Origin: an uncultured Cuneatibacter sp.
Lineage (GTDB): Bacteria; Bacillota; Clostridia; Lachnospirales; Lachnospiraceae
Assembly: GCA_934234215.1 (NCBI GenBank)
Contig: CAKQHB010000003.1
Span: 62,001-126,000, forward strand
DNA: 64,000 nucleotides
Direction of reading: 5' to 3'
The notes under the pieces are model-generated. The model was not told the DNA's origin. It saw only the letters and a program-made list of their open reading frames with translations, and made no database searches. Of the stretch, positions 43,212 to 52,512 are shown piece after piece. A program made the position numbers and the translations under genes. The first letter of the stretch is position 1. Each line of letters opens with the position of its first letter.

Positions 43212-44900
43212 TTACTGCAGTTCTACGGTCATGCTGATCCGGCCAATTCTGCCGCCGCTGCAGGTCAGCGTCAGCGTATCGCCTGCCTTTGCACGCACGA
43301 TCCAGCTTACTTTCTTGCAAAAAGGATCTGTCTCGATGGATCTTGACGGGATTCCCCAGTCCAGTGTCTGGATGCCGGAATATCCTTCCAGATGTCCGAT
43401 CTCCTGCGCTGCTTTTCCGGTAACAACTTCTCCACCGGAAATTTCTACCGTCAGTCCCTTTAATGCCTTGTTTTTCAGACCTTCCCTAAAAACATAGGTC
43501 GGCATAAAACCGGTATTTCCAACGACAGCGGTTACTTCATACAGTCCCTCTGCCAGTGCCTTTGTCTGAACACGGTCAAACTGTACCCAGGGCAGTGCCT
43601 TTACCTCACGCAGCATAAAGCGTACATGCTTTTCTACTTCCTGCTGCAACAGTTTCTTCGGCGGGTTCTGCTCAACAAACTTCGCATAAACACCACCAAT
43701 CTCAACCTTACCAAGCTGAGGATGGTCATACTCCGTCCAGGGCTTGAATCCCTCTTCCGGCTCCAAATTGGCATCTAACCACTGCAGAACTTTATACTCG
43801 TCCTCCAGACGCTCTTCCTCTGAAATATCTTCCTTCGGCGGAACAGACAGCTTGATGCCGGCACGAGCTCTTAAATCCCAGCACTCGATGGTGAATGCCG
43901 GAATACCAATCATGAAATGACAGAAATCATCAAAGCCGCCGAATGTTGCCGGATTGGATGCCGGTGAGAATTCATCGTAAACAGCTAACAGCGGATAACC
44001 ATTCTCCTCAGAAGCCATCTTACCGATCGTTTTATAGATCGCGATGTCTGCCGGATCTGCGTCCTTGCTGCTCTTATATCCGGGTGTATATAATACCATA
44101 CCGCCGGAAGTATGCATATCTACAACTGCGCATACATTCTGATGTGCAAACAGGAAGTCAGCGTTGGCGCGGGTCTCCGGATTTGCAAGGGGATAACGAC
44201 CTGCACCGCGCTGCTCCCACTCCGGCTTCCAGTTCACCGGATAGTTGCGGTTGTAGTCATTGCCAAAGGCAGCCGGAGCCTCCTTGATACTCATGCCATC
44301 ATAGTCCAAAATCTCGCCTTCCGGATAAACATTGTAAAACTCGCCGTCTATCTCGTCCGGCAGACGTCTCGTCATCAGGCGAGGATCCCTGTCTGAAATC
44401 TTCCATGCGCCGTAAGGACTCTTCACACGCATAAAGCGGATTGCACCGTCGCCATCCAGATCCTTCGGGGTCAGACCCGGCAGCGGTCTGTCATAGGGAT
44501 ACAGTCTGTTGACAGAACGAACGGTATTCGGTGTCGTCAGATAGTACTCTGAGCCATCAGGGGACACACGGGGCAGCAGATAGAACGTATACCGCTCCAG
44601 AAGTCTCGCCATCTCCGGCTCCTTCAGATTTGTGAAGATCGTGTCCATCAGGCACATAACCGTCATACTACCGGTTACTTCACCTGCATGGATATTGCCC
44701 TCTACATAGTATGCGGGCTTATCTGAAAAATCGCCGGTGCGGGTATCGGTAATCTCCAACAGCAGAATGTCTCTGCCCTCGTCGGTCCGTCCCACAATAT
44801 CCAGCTTTGTGTATTCCGGGTAGTCCTTGGCATATCCGGTCATCAGATCCTTGATTTCCTGATACAAATAGTAATGATCATAAACCTGCGTATGTTTCAT
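43212..44900 (-). CDS. M14-family zinc carboxypeptidase-like protein
   Basis: 562 residues, no signal peptide. Zinc ligands HxxE in NIHAGEVTG near residue 71 and a third His in VVDMHTSGG near 268; the catalytic Glu is probably in FTIECWDLRA. A C-terminal beta-rich domain follows the catalytic part. Members cleave C-terminal residues or peptidoglycan peptides. It leads the operon with the deacetylase-like gene 19 bases downstream. Confidence 0.88.
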   Translation of the reverse strand: MKHTQVYDHYYLYQEIKDLMTGYAKDYPEYTKLDIVGRTDEGRDILLLEITDTRTGDFSDKPAYYVEGNIHAGEVTGSMTVMCLMDTIFTNLKEPEMARLLERYTFYLLPRVSPDGSEYYLTTPNTVRSVNRLYPYDRPLPGLTPKDLDGDGAIRFMRVKSPYGAWKISDRDPRLMTRRLPDEIDGEFYNVYPEGEILDYDGMSIKEAPAAFGNDYNRNYPVNWKPEWEQRGAGRYPLANPETRANADFLFAHQNVCAVVDMHTSGGMVLYTPGYKSSKDADPADIAIYKTIGKMASEENGYPLLAVYDEFSPASNPATFGGFDDFCHFMIGIPAFTIECWDLRARAGIKLSVPPKEDISEEERLEDEYKVLQWLDANLEPEEGFKPWTEYDHPQLGKVEIGGVYAKFVEQNPPKKLLQQEVEKHVRFMLREVKALPWVQFDRVQTKALAEGLYEVTAVVGNTGFMPTYVFREGLKNKALKGLTVEISGGEVVTGKAAQEIGHLEGYSGIQTLDWGIPSRSIETDPFCKKVSWIVRAKAGDTLTLTCSGGRIGRISMTVELQ

Positions 44901-44924
44901 CTCGTATCTCCATCCTTTTTCTGA

Positions 44925-44950
44925 AAATCAGGGGCAAGAAATTTCCCCTG
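44925..44950 (-). terminator. Possible terminator of the subtilase gene
   Basis: CAGGGG pairs with CCCCTG across a 10-base loop, followed on the minus strand by ATTTTC. Short stem, weak T run. Confidence 0.45.
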
Positions 44951-45018
44951 TCCGTTTTCCTCCCTGTATCATACCATCTTACTTCCAAAAAAACAACCGG
45001 AAGAAAATCACTTCTGTC

Positions 45019-46710
45019 TCACAGCCTGCCTCCATCCCCACGAAAGGATAAAAATGTCTGATACAGATCGAGGCTGCCGTAGCCGGACTGTGTGTTGGGA
45101 TAGCGTACCTGCGGCTCCCGTCCGGCTCCCTTGATCAGAAAATTTCGAATCGTTGTACCGGTCATAAACGGATACTGTCCCTGCACGATGCCCCATTCCA
45201 GAAGAAGTGCGGCACAGCCTGCGGAAACAGCGGCACTGATACTGGTTCCGCTTCCCACGGTATAACCGCCCGGTGTGCAGCCGAGGATTTCCACGCCCGG
45301 CGCGGTAACGTCCGGTTTCGGAACGCCCAGAGCAGTATTCCCTCTGCTGTTTTCCTCATACAATTGCCCATCTGTCAGACGAGTCGCAGCAGCGGTGATC
45401 CCATTCGCTGCATTTCCCGGCTCTGTGATCGTCCCCTCCGGTGTCGGACGAAAAAAATACGTTTCGCGGTCCAACAGCCCGGAAGCAGGCAAATACAGAT
45501 CAAATCGTCCTTCCCCATTCGCACCTCCGGAAAAAATACGAAAGGTCCAGATTCCGGGGTCCGGGTCATGAAACCGCAGCTGGATCAGCGGAAACCCACT
45601 ATTTTCTTCCGTCAACACATAGTCCACATAAATCTTCGCCGTCTCAAACACAAAGGAGACCGGAATCTGTGCATTCCGGCCGACGGCATATACCGGCTGC
45701 CATTCTCCGGAGGGGGAGCGGATGCTGAGGGAATAATTGTTTGGAACAGAGCCCCAAAGTTCCATCGTAAAGCCATTCACCTGTGTTCCGACCCGCAGCT
45801 CCACATCCTCTGTACTGCCGGAGGAAAGCATTCCCTGATAGTGATGTCCGATGTTTCCCTCATTTCCCGCAGCGACTGACACCGCATAACCGGAAAAAGT
45901 CGCCTGTTGATCCAGATAGGAGGACAATGCTCCCGTCCCTGTGTGACTGCCCAGCCCGCATCCAAGCCCTACAAGCACGGAGGATGCCCGCTGCAGCCTG
46001 AGTGCGGACATGCCTACAAATCGCAGTCCGATCATAATATCTGCTTCACTGTAACAGGATACCTCTTCCGACACGCCATAATATTCCTTCAGATAACGCT
46101 TCGCCTGTTTGAGTTTCACAACAACGAACTCCGCTCCCGGTGCTATTCCCGCAAAATTTTGCTCCGGAGCGGCGCTGCCTCCCGCCATTCCGGCAAGAAA
46201 TGTTCCATGTCCGGTCTCATCAGCCCCCGGGAGCGGTGCATTTGATCCTGAAAACAGCAGCTCGTTGATTTCCTCCATCCCATACAGACTGCCAAACTCA
46301 AAGGTCTCCGGCGCTTCGCCGCTTTCCTCTGTCATATCCCAGAGAAACCGCACCCGTGTCCTTCCGGAGGCATCGCGAAATGCCGGATGCCTCAGATCAA
46401 TCCCCGTATCCACGATGCCAAGCAATGTTCCATTTCCTGTCAGAGATAACGCCGGAATTGCCTGCAGCCTCGTCACACCTACTGCATCAGACACCCGCTC
46501 GTCCATCGTGGTATACAGTTTCGGAATTGCTCCATAACTGTATTTTGGAATACTGGGATATCCGCCCTCCGCCAACGGCACATACACGATCGCCAGCAGC
46601 TCCTGCAGCAACAGAAACTCTCCGTTTGGAAATTCTGCGGATAATGCCTCCAGATTGCGGTTATAAGTACGGATATATTCGGCGTAAGTCTCATCTACCG
46701 GTCCTCTCAT
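45019..46710 (-). CDS. S8 subtilisin-like protease (Csp-type)
   Basis: 563 residues with an intact triad: Asp in GIVDTGIDLRHPAF, His in DETGHGTFLAGM and Ser in VGSGTSISAAVSAG. A large insertion between the His and Ser blocks forms the jelly-roll domain typical of clostridial Csp-like subtilases, some of which act in spore germination. No signal peptide; the first 80 residues may be a prodomain. Start after AGGGAG. It is a single gene. Confidence 0.88.
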   Translation of the reverse strand: MRGPVDETYAEYIRTYNRNLEALSAEFPNGEFLLLQELLAIVYVPLAEGGYPSIPKYSYGAIPKLYTTMDERVSDAVGVTRLQAIPALSLTGNGTLLGIVDTGIDLRHPAFRDASGRTRVRFLWDMTEESGEAPETFEFGSLYGMEEINELLFSGSNAPLPGADETGHGTFLAGMAGGSAAPEQNFAGIAPGAEFVVVKLKQAKRYLKEYYGVSEEVSCYSEADIMIGLRFVGMSALRLQRASSVLVGLGCGLGSHTGTGALSSYLDQQATFSGYAVSVAAGNEGNIGHHYQGMLSSGSTEDVELRVGTQVNGFTMELWGSVPNNYSLSIRSPSGEWQPVYAVGRNAQIPVSFVFETAKIYVDYVLTEENSGFPLIQLRFHDPDPGIWTFRIFSGGANGEGRFDLYLPASGLLDRETYFFRPTPEGTITEPGNAANGITAAATRLTDGQLYEENSRGNTALGVPKPDVTAPGVEILGCTPGGYTVGSGTSISAAVSAGCAALLLEWGIVQGQYPFMTGTTIRNFLIKGAGREPQVRYPNTQSGYGSLDLYQTFLSFRGDGGRL

Positions 46711-46792
46711 CGCGTATTGCTCCCTGATTGCTTTGCTCCTTGTTTCACACTATGCGATTCTTTCCTGCTCCGTGTCAGCATGCATCCCAACA

Positions 46793-46808
46793 CAAAATAG
46801 AATCCTGT
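46793..46808. repeat. Short fragment of the interspersed repeat
   Basis: AAAATAGAATCCTG matches the outer end of copy 3 (32698 onward) and nothing more of it. It abuts the GH112 terminator, which may be coincidence. Confidence 0.35.
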
Positions 46809-46814
46809 AAAGCC

Positions 46815-46844
46815 AAAACAGAGGACTGATTTTTCAGCCCTCCG
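46815..46844 (-). terminator. Terminator of the lacto-N-biose operon
   Basis: CAGAGGACTG pairs with CAGCCCTCCG (with G-T pairs), followed by TTTTG on the minus strand, 19 bases past the GH112 stop. Confidence 0.7.
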
Positions 46845-46862
46845 TTCTGCTTTTGTTTTTTC

Positions 46863-49025
46863 TCAGATTGTGTACCACCGGATCTCGTTTGCTTCCATAT
46901 CCAGTGTAAAGCTGCTTCCGTCACCGCGGTATACGATCGTACTCTGCGGCTCATAGGTGTTGTTTACAACACAGAACTTGCCATTCTTGACATAAGCGTG
47001 CACTTCCACATTGAAATTCGTGCTGAACCACTGATGCAGCTGCTCCTCCCCGTGGGTGCTCCACAAAATACTGCGGTACAGAATACGGCTGTTTTCAAAG
47101 CTGTAAGGCAGACCGCTGATGTAAACGCTGCGGCCTCTGCCGAATGCGTTGACTGCCATCTGCACTTCCTTTTCCCGCTGTACGAGAATTTCCGTGTCCG
47201 CATAGGCGTAGATACTCTTCTTGCCCTCGCCGAAATCCACCGGCTTCGTTGTATCTTCCAGAATAAAGTGATCCGGATGCTCGTCCCAGTTGTACTTGTC
47301 ATAATTTAACGTAAATCCAGTCTCTTTTTCCACGCCGATGAGATCTGCCAGCTGTAAAAAGTGTCCCTGATACTGGTGTCCGGACGGTTCTCCCACACCG
47401 ATGAAGCCGCCGCCGTTGTAGACGAACTTGCGGATTGCAGAGGAAATCACCGGGTTCTCCCAGATTGCGCCGCCGGTATGTGCGGTGTCGCCATCCCCCA
47501 CATTGATGATCACATCCAGATCCTCCAGAACCGTCTGATCTGCCAGAATGTCATCAAAGGACAGGAACTTCACATCAAACGGTGCACCGCTCAGTGCCTC
47601 AATGATTCCGGCGTAGCTGTAATTCTGCTTCTGATACAGCGCATGATGTACCATATGGCAGCCCCAGCTGCGGATCTTGCCCCAGCTGTTTAACACCGCA
47701 ACTTTCTTGACACAGTACGGCGTTGTTCCCTTTGCGTTCTCATACAGCTCCCGGAACTCGTTGCAGACGCTCTCCACATAATCCAGAAAATCCGGGAACT
47801 CCAGCGCCAGCTTCAGATATCCGCCGTAACCAATACGGTCGATGGGCTTTCGCAGAATCGCCCGTCTCGCGGTGATCCAGTTTTCTTTTGCTTCTTTCAC
47901 CGGATCTCCGCCCTCGTGGAACGTATCCGGGAAGAAATACGGCAGGAATCTGCCCTCGGTATATTTCACACCCTCAATGTCCGAAATCAGTCTCAGCGTG
48001 CTGCCGTTTCCGACACTGCCTACCACAGCATCCAGACCGATGGTTGCAAACTCTTCCATGAACGGCTCGGTGCCAATCCAGTGATCGCCAAGGAACATCA
48101 TCGCTTCCTTGCCGTACTCGTGGGTGATGTCCACCATCTCCTTTGCCAGCTTTGCCACTTCTCTGCGCTGGAACGCCTGGAAGTCTTTGAACTCTTTGCT
48201 GGGCACGCGGTACTGGTTGTTGTAGTAACCCTGATCGATGATATATTCCGGGCGGAACGGATAGCCCACCTCTTTTTCAAACTGCTCCAGAATATACGGA
48301 CTGACGGATGCGGAATAACCGTACCAGTCTACATATTTTTCTCGCTTTAACTCATCGAACATCAGTGTAAACTGATGGAAAAAGGTCGTGTAACGGATCA
48401 CATTGACATACGGATGCTCCGCACAATATTTGCGCAGGCGCTCCATGGAATATTTATGTGTCTTCGGCTGTCTCACATCGAAAGTGATCTGGTGTTCGAA
48501 ATTTTTCCATTCATTTGTAACTGCATTGTACATATGTACCGGGTCCCAAATGATGTACGCCAAAAAACTGACGGTATACTCATGGAATGGCTCTGCATCT
48601 GAAATGACAACACAGCCATCTTCCGTGCAGTACGTCCAGCGATCGGTGGATACCACTTCTCCGGTGGTGCGGTCAATGACTTCCCACCATCTCTTGATAT
48701 CATCTCTCGTGTTGACCATCATCAGTTCATCGGAAATGCCCTTCATCAGTGGGATTGCAAGCTCGTGATCCACTGCTGTATAAAATGCAGTCATCACATA
48801 GCACTGCTGAACCTCGTCCGGATTGGCTTTTGCCCATGCATTGTCTTTTCTTGTAGTGTAATAAGTCGCATAAATCTTGGCGCCGGTCTTTGTCAGTTCT
48901 TCCGGAAATTCCGTTCCGTCACAATCGCGGATGGCATCTGCGCCCCAGCGCTCCATCAGCTCGATGGTTTCCGGAACAACGTCTAAATTCGTCGGAATGG
49001 TAACTCGTCCCTTCGTCTGGCTCAT
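46863..49025 (-). CDS. 1,3-beta-galactosyl-N-acetylhexosamine phosphorylase (GH112)
   Basis: Splits lacto-N-biose or galacto-N-biose with phosphate to galactose-1-phosphate and GlcNAc or GalNAc, in the cytosol. 720 residues, the usual length, beginning with the typical KGRVTIPTNLDVVPE and AIRDCDGTEFP; later segments SYAGIIEALSGAPFDV and GGFIGVGEPSGHQ are also family features. It overlaps the GH136 gene by 4 bases (ATGA) and closes an operon that also encodes the sugar importer, which makes the pathway assignment strong. Confidence 0.93.
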   Translation of the reverse strand: MSQTKGRVTIPTNLDVVPETIELMERWGADAIRDCDGTEFPEELTKTGAKIYATYYTTRKDNAWAKANPDEVQQCYVMTAFYTAVDHELAIPLMKGISDELMMVNTRDDIKRWWEVIDRTTGEVVSTDRWTYCTEDGCVVISDAEPFHEYTVSFLAYIIWDPVHMYNAVTNEWKNFEHQITFDVRQPKTHKYSMERLRKYCAEHPYVNVIRYTTFFHQFTLMFDELKREKYVDWYGYSASVSPYILEQFEKEVGYPFRPEYIIDQGYYNNQYRVPSKEFKDFQAFQRREVAKLAKEMVDITHEYGKEAMMFLGDHWIGTEPFMEEFATIGLDAVVGSVGNGSTLRLISDIEGVKYTEGRFLPYFFPDTFHEGGDPVKEAKENWITARRAILRKPIDRIGYGGYLKLALEFPDFLDYVESVCNEFRELYENAKGTTPYCVKKVAVLNSWGKIRSWGCHMVHHALYQKQNYSYAGIIEALSGAPFDVKFLSFDDILADQTVLEDLDVIINVGDGDTAHTGGAIWENPVISSAIRKFVYNGGGFIGVGEPSGHQYQGHFLQLADLIGVEKETGFTLNYDKYNWDEHPDHFILEDTTKPVDFGEGKKSIYAYADTEILVQREKEVQMAVNAFGRGRSVYISGLPYSFENSRILYRSILWSTHGEEQLHQWFSTNFNVEVHAYVKNGKFCVVNNTYEPQSTIVYRGDGSSFTLDMEANEIRWYTI

Positions 49026-50341
49026 TTGTCATTTTCCTCCTGTAAAATTGGAATGATCTGATCCTCTTCTTCTGTAAAATTTCCTCCGCCCATTTTTGTC
49101 CGGACAAACGGCACGCCGCTTCGAACATAGAACGTATTGTGCGACAGCGCCGCATCCGGATTCTCGGAAGGACTGATCGTTCCTCCGAGGTCGTCAAAGC
49201 TCACATTGTAGCGGAAGGTATTATGAATTGCCTCCTGCAGACAGAACATGACACAGCCGCCCTCGTTTTGTCTGCTGTAATTGCATTCATAGATCGTACC
49301 GTCTCCGGAGTCGGCATCGTATGCCATGCCGTCCTGATTCAGTCTCGTATCTGCCACTTCGTTGTACCGGAACAAAGCATCCTTGCACTTCCACGGCCAG
49401 ATACCTGCGGCAACCTTTCCGGCGCGATTTTCCGGATACCGGTAAATCCGGTCATTGATCTCGCACGCAACACTGTCTGCTGTGTTGTGTTCGATAAGCG
49501 GACGCAGTGCATACATCGCCGTGATGCCATCGCCGCCAGCCGCTTTCACATAGTTATCCCGAATCACAATCTGTTCGTGCCCATAGGTCAAAAACGGCTG
49601 TTCTGAAAGCTCTGCTCCCTGAAACTGGTCATGAGCATAAGTATAGCCCACTGCAATCCCCCAGCGGCTTGTGCGGTACACATAGCAGCGCTCCACCGTG
49701 ATTTCCCGGAAATGAGCAGCTCCTGTCCGCACTTCACAGTCCGGCTTCAGCGCTGTCATATAAATTCCACCGTTGTTCATGTGTTTGTCATAGACATTGC
49801 CATTCACATCGTGGATCATCAGATCCTGCAGCGTGATGCCGCTGCGCAGTCCTTTGTTTTTTGCAACGACTGCTACGCCGGTGCGATTCATCTTGTGAGG
49901 GGCGCTGTAGTCCTCTCCCGGAATGTTCGCTCCCCGATTTGTGATCTCCAGATCGTGAATCACGATCTGCTCTGCGTCGTACAGCAACACTGCAGAGGAC
50001 ACATATCCCTGATATACATGGGTCGGAGAATCCAGCGGCACACCATAATCCTGATACCAGATGCCCTGTCCATTCGCCTCGATGAGAGGCAGCGCTTCTG
50101 TCTGCTCCGTTTCCGGATACGCGCCGATCTCAATGGGTGCTTCTTTCGTACCACTGTCAGTAATCTGCAAAAACTGTCCATAAAAGACAGAGCCGCGCTC
50201 CAGCAGTACCCGGTCACCAGGTGCTAGTTTCAGACGATTGACTGCCCACAGACTTGCAAAGGGAGTGCGGCTGTCAAGACCGTCATTTTCGTCATTTCCG
50301 TGAATCGAACTGACGTAATATGTCTTCGATGAGCTTGTCAT
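49022..50341 (-). CDS. GH136-like lacto-N-biosidase, catalytic beta-helix subunit
   Basis: 439 residues from the ATG at 50341 (GGGAGGAAG site). A right-handed parallel beta-helix starting YYVSSIHGNDENDGLDSRTPFASL. Asp337 and Asp344 in NQDGMAYDAD are spaced like the catalytic aspartate pair I recall for LnbX. GH136 enzymes release lacto-N-biose from milk oligosaccharides. No signal peptide is seen, so export or cytosolic action is unclear. It is encoded next to a GH136 partner-type protein, an LNB phosphorylase and an ABC importer, which matches Roseburia loci. Without the context it could be read as a generic beta-helix lyase. Confidence 0.8.
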   Translation of the reverse strand: MTSSSKTYYVSSIHGNDENDGLDSRTPFASLWAVNRLKLAPGDRVLLERGSVFYGQFLQITDSGTKEAPIEIGAYPETEQTEALPLIEANGQGIWYQDYGVPLDSPTHVYQGYVSSAVLLYDAEQIVIHDLEITNRGANIPGEDYSAPHKMNRTGVAVVAKNKGLRSGITLQDLMIHDVNGNVYDKHMNNGGIYMTALKPDCEVRTGAAHFREITVERCYVYRTSRWGIAVGYTYAHDQFQGAELSEQPFLTYGHEQIVIRDNYVKAAGGDGITAMYALRPLIEHNTADSVACEINDRIYRYPENRAGKVAAGIWPWKCKDALFRYNEVADTRLNQDGMAYDADSGDGTIYECNYSRQNEGGCVMFCLQEAIHNTFRYNVSFDDLGGTISPSENPDAALSHNTFYVRSGVPFVRTKMGGGNFTEEEDQIIPILQEENDK

Positions 50342-50756
50342 ATACTTCCTCCCGCAGTCGTTTTTCGATGATCTGTGCAACATCCTCATAAGCAAAAAGA
50401 TCGCCATGATATCTGCCGAACAGGTCTAAGTTCTTTTCATAAAAAGTGCGTTTTTCCGATTCGGAAAAGCCTGGACACACACCGAGTCTTCGAATCTGCT
50501 CCACAGGCTGCACAAAATCCAGACGAAACCGCGTCAGCTCATACTGCAGATACATGGCAGGTGTGTAGGAATGAGGTCCGTAAAACATCTCTCCCGCTGC
50601 TTCTTTTCTGGCATTGTCCGCATTTCTCCTCTTCCGCCGCTCTTCCAGTGCAGTAAGAGACGAATCGTCGATCAGCCCCAGATTCCGCGCTAAAACGAGG
50701 GCTGCCTGTGCCCTCGCAAAGCTCTGTTCGTCTAACCCGAATGTTCTGCCCGTCAT
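50292..50756 (-). CDS. GH136 partner/chaperone-type helical subunit
   Basis: 154 residues. The ATG at 50756 overlaps the permease stop (ATGA); the frame is open upstream but that stretch is the permease gene read in another frame. Predicted all-helical, with ARAQAALVLARNLGLID near 15-31 and DVAQIIEKRLREEVYDKLI near the end. In some Lachnospiraceae GH136 enzymes a helical N-terminal domain, sometimes a separate gene, is needed for folding and activity; this gene has the right size and position. Its end overlaps the start of the catalytic gene by 50 bases. Confidence 0.75.
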   Translation of the reverse strand: MTGRTFGLDEQSFARAQAALVLARNLGLIDDSSLTALEERRKRRNADNARKEAAGEMFYGPHSYTPAMYLQYELTRFRLDFVQPVEQIRRLGVCPGFSESEKRTFYEKNLDLFGRYHGDLFAYEDVAQIIEKRLREEVYDKLIEDILRQFDSRK

Positions 50757-51559
50757 TTTACGGAACCTGCGATTCCGTTTGCGAAGCTCTTCTGCAGGCA
50801 CAGGAAGATGATCGCGGTGGGCAGTGTACAAATCAGAACGCCCAGCATCAGCATACCGTAGTCTACGGTATAACCACTCTTTAAATTGGCAACGAGCATC
50901 GGCATCGTGATCTGATCTTTGTCCTGCAAAATGATCGTCGGCCACAAATAGTTGTTCCATGCGTTCATGAAGGTGACGGTCATGGCAGCTCCATAAGTGG
51001 ACTTCATGATAGGTAGGAACATGGTAAAGAAAATCTTGATCTCGCTCAGGCCCTCCAGCCGTGCCGCCTCGATGATATGATGCGGGAACGACCGCGCCGC
51101 CTGTCGGAACATCATGATCAAAAACGGGGTCGAAATGGACGGTAGTGCCAGCGCGATCCAGGTGTTCACCAGCTTCCACGCGGAAAATAGCTTAAACAGC
51201 GGGATCATGATTGCAACAAACGGAAGCATCATCGCCAACAGCAGAATATTCATCAGAAGGTCTTTCCCCTTGTCATGATAAATTTCAAAACCATATCCGG
51301 CGATGGAGCATACCAGCAGCGCTACCGCTGTGATGATGATAGCATTGCGGAAGGAGTTGAACATCGCAACGCCCAGATTCTGACTTGCAATCAGAGACTG
51401 AAAGTTCTCTGCCAGATGGGTGCCCGGCAGCAGCCTGCCGCGGACAATATCAATACTGGAATTTGTCGCACCGGAGATCATATAATACAGCGGGAATGCG
51501 GACAGAAAACTGGCAATGACCAGAACGACGTAAGACAGAGTTGTTTTTAATTTAGTCAC
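50753..51559 (-). CDS. ABC sugar transporter permease (MalG type)
   Basis: 268 residues from a GTG at 51559 preceded by AGGTGA inside the other permease gene; a second GTG at 51568 is possible. Six transmembrane helices and the EAA loop EAARLEGLSEIKIFFTMFLP near residue 175 that docks to the ATPase. Second permease of a CUT1 importer; no ATPase is encoded here, so a shared MsmK-like ATPase is expected. Confidence 0.92.
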   Translation of the reverse strand: MTKLKTTLSYVVLVIASFLSAFPLYYMISGATNSSIDIVRGRLLPGTHLAENFQSLIASQNLGVAMFNSFRNAIIITAVALLVCSIAGYGFEIYHDKGKDLLMNILLLAMMLPFVAIMIPLFKLFSAWKLVNTWIALALPSISTPFLIMMFRQAARSFPHHIIEAARLEGLSEIKIFFTMFLPIMKSTYGAAMTVTFMNAWNNYLWPTIILQDKDQITMPMLVANLKSGYTVDYGMLMLGVLICTLPTAIIFLCLQKSFANGIAGSVK

Positions 51560-52439
51560 GCTTATCACCTACTTTCATCTGGATCGCAGACAGGACTGCT
51601 ACACTCACGAGGATAAAGACGGACAAAGCCGCCGCGTAGTTAAACTTCGGAGTTTCCACAAAGGAAATATTATAAATGTAATGCGCCAGCGTCATCGTGG
51701 ACTTACCGGGGCCTCCGGCGGTCAGGTTGACAGACTCGTCAAACAACTGCAGCGTGCCGGATGTGGACATGATCGCAGTCAGCAGGATCGTCGGCTTTAA
51801 CAGCGGAATCGTGATCTTTGTGAACTGCTTGAACGGACTTGCGCCGTCCAGATAACTCGCTTCGTATACGGAGTAGTCGATGTTTTGCAGACCGGCAAGG
51901 TAAAAAACCATGTTATAGCCCGTCCATCTCCAGATCAGTGCGATGATAATAACAAATCGCGCTGCCCAGGAATTCTGGAACCAGTCCACCGGTGTCAGTC
52001 CGATGGCAGAAATTACGTTGTTTACAAGGCCATCCGGTGCAAACAGGGATTTAAAAATCATGGAATAGGATACCAGAGAGGTCGCACACGGCAAAAAGAT
52101 CAGTGTTCGGAATACTCCCTTGAACTTGATCTTCGGGCTGTTTAACAACTGTGCCAGACACAGTGCCAGCACCAGCATGATCGGTACCTGAATGATAAAA
52201 TAAAAAATCGTATTGAACAGGCATTGCTGGAACGTCTTATCTTTTAGGATTCGCGCATAGTTTGCAAAACCTGCGAATACGCTTCCTCCGTCCCCTTTTT
52301 TCGTGAAGGACAGGATGATTGCCTGTACCATCGGATAAAAGCAGAATACAAAAATAAGTGCCGCTGCCGGAATTAAAAATGCCCATCCAGTTAGATTATG
52401 TCTTTTTTCCAGACTTAATTTGGCTTTCTTTTTGTCCAT
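51552..52439 (-). CDS. ABC sugar transporter permease (MalF type)
   Basis: 295 residues from the ATG at 52439 (AGGAG site). Six helices, N-terminal FLIPAAALIFVFCFYPM and EAA loop EASYLDGASPFKQFTKITIP near 210. Partner of 50753-51559 and the lipoprotein downstream of the promoter; expected cargo lacto-N-biose or galacto-N-biose. Confidence 0.92.
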   Translation of the reverse strand: MDKKKAKLSLEKRHNLTGWAFLIPAAALIFVFCFYPMVQAIILSFTKKGDGGSVFAGFANYARILKDKTFQQCLFNTIFYFIIQVPIMLVLALCLAQLLNSPKIKFKGVFRTLIFLPCATSLVSYSMIFKSLFAPDGLVNNVISAIGLTPVDWFQNSWAARFVIIIALIWRWTGYNMVFYLAGLQNIDYSVYEASYLDGASPFKQFTKITIPLLKPTILLTAIMSTSGTLQLFDESVNLTAGGPGKSTMTLAHYIYNISFVETPKFNYAAALSVFILVSVAVLSAIQMKVGDKRD

Positions 52440-52512
52440 ATTGTATCTCCTGTAAAATAACGTACCGGGAATGCGTCGCTGCACTCCCGGTACTGGCTCA
52501 CTTCTTTACTTA

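Noticed and set aside
50757..51179. N-terminal extension of the GH136 partner gene
   Set aside because: The open frame continues upstream only as an alternate frame of the permease gene; the ATG at 50756 overlapping the permease stop is the natural start.
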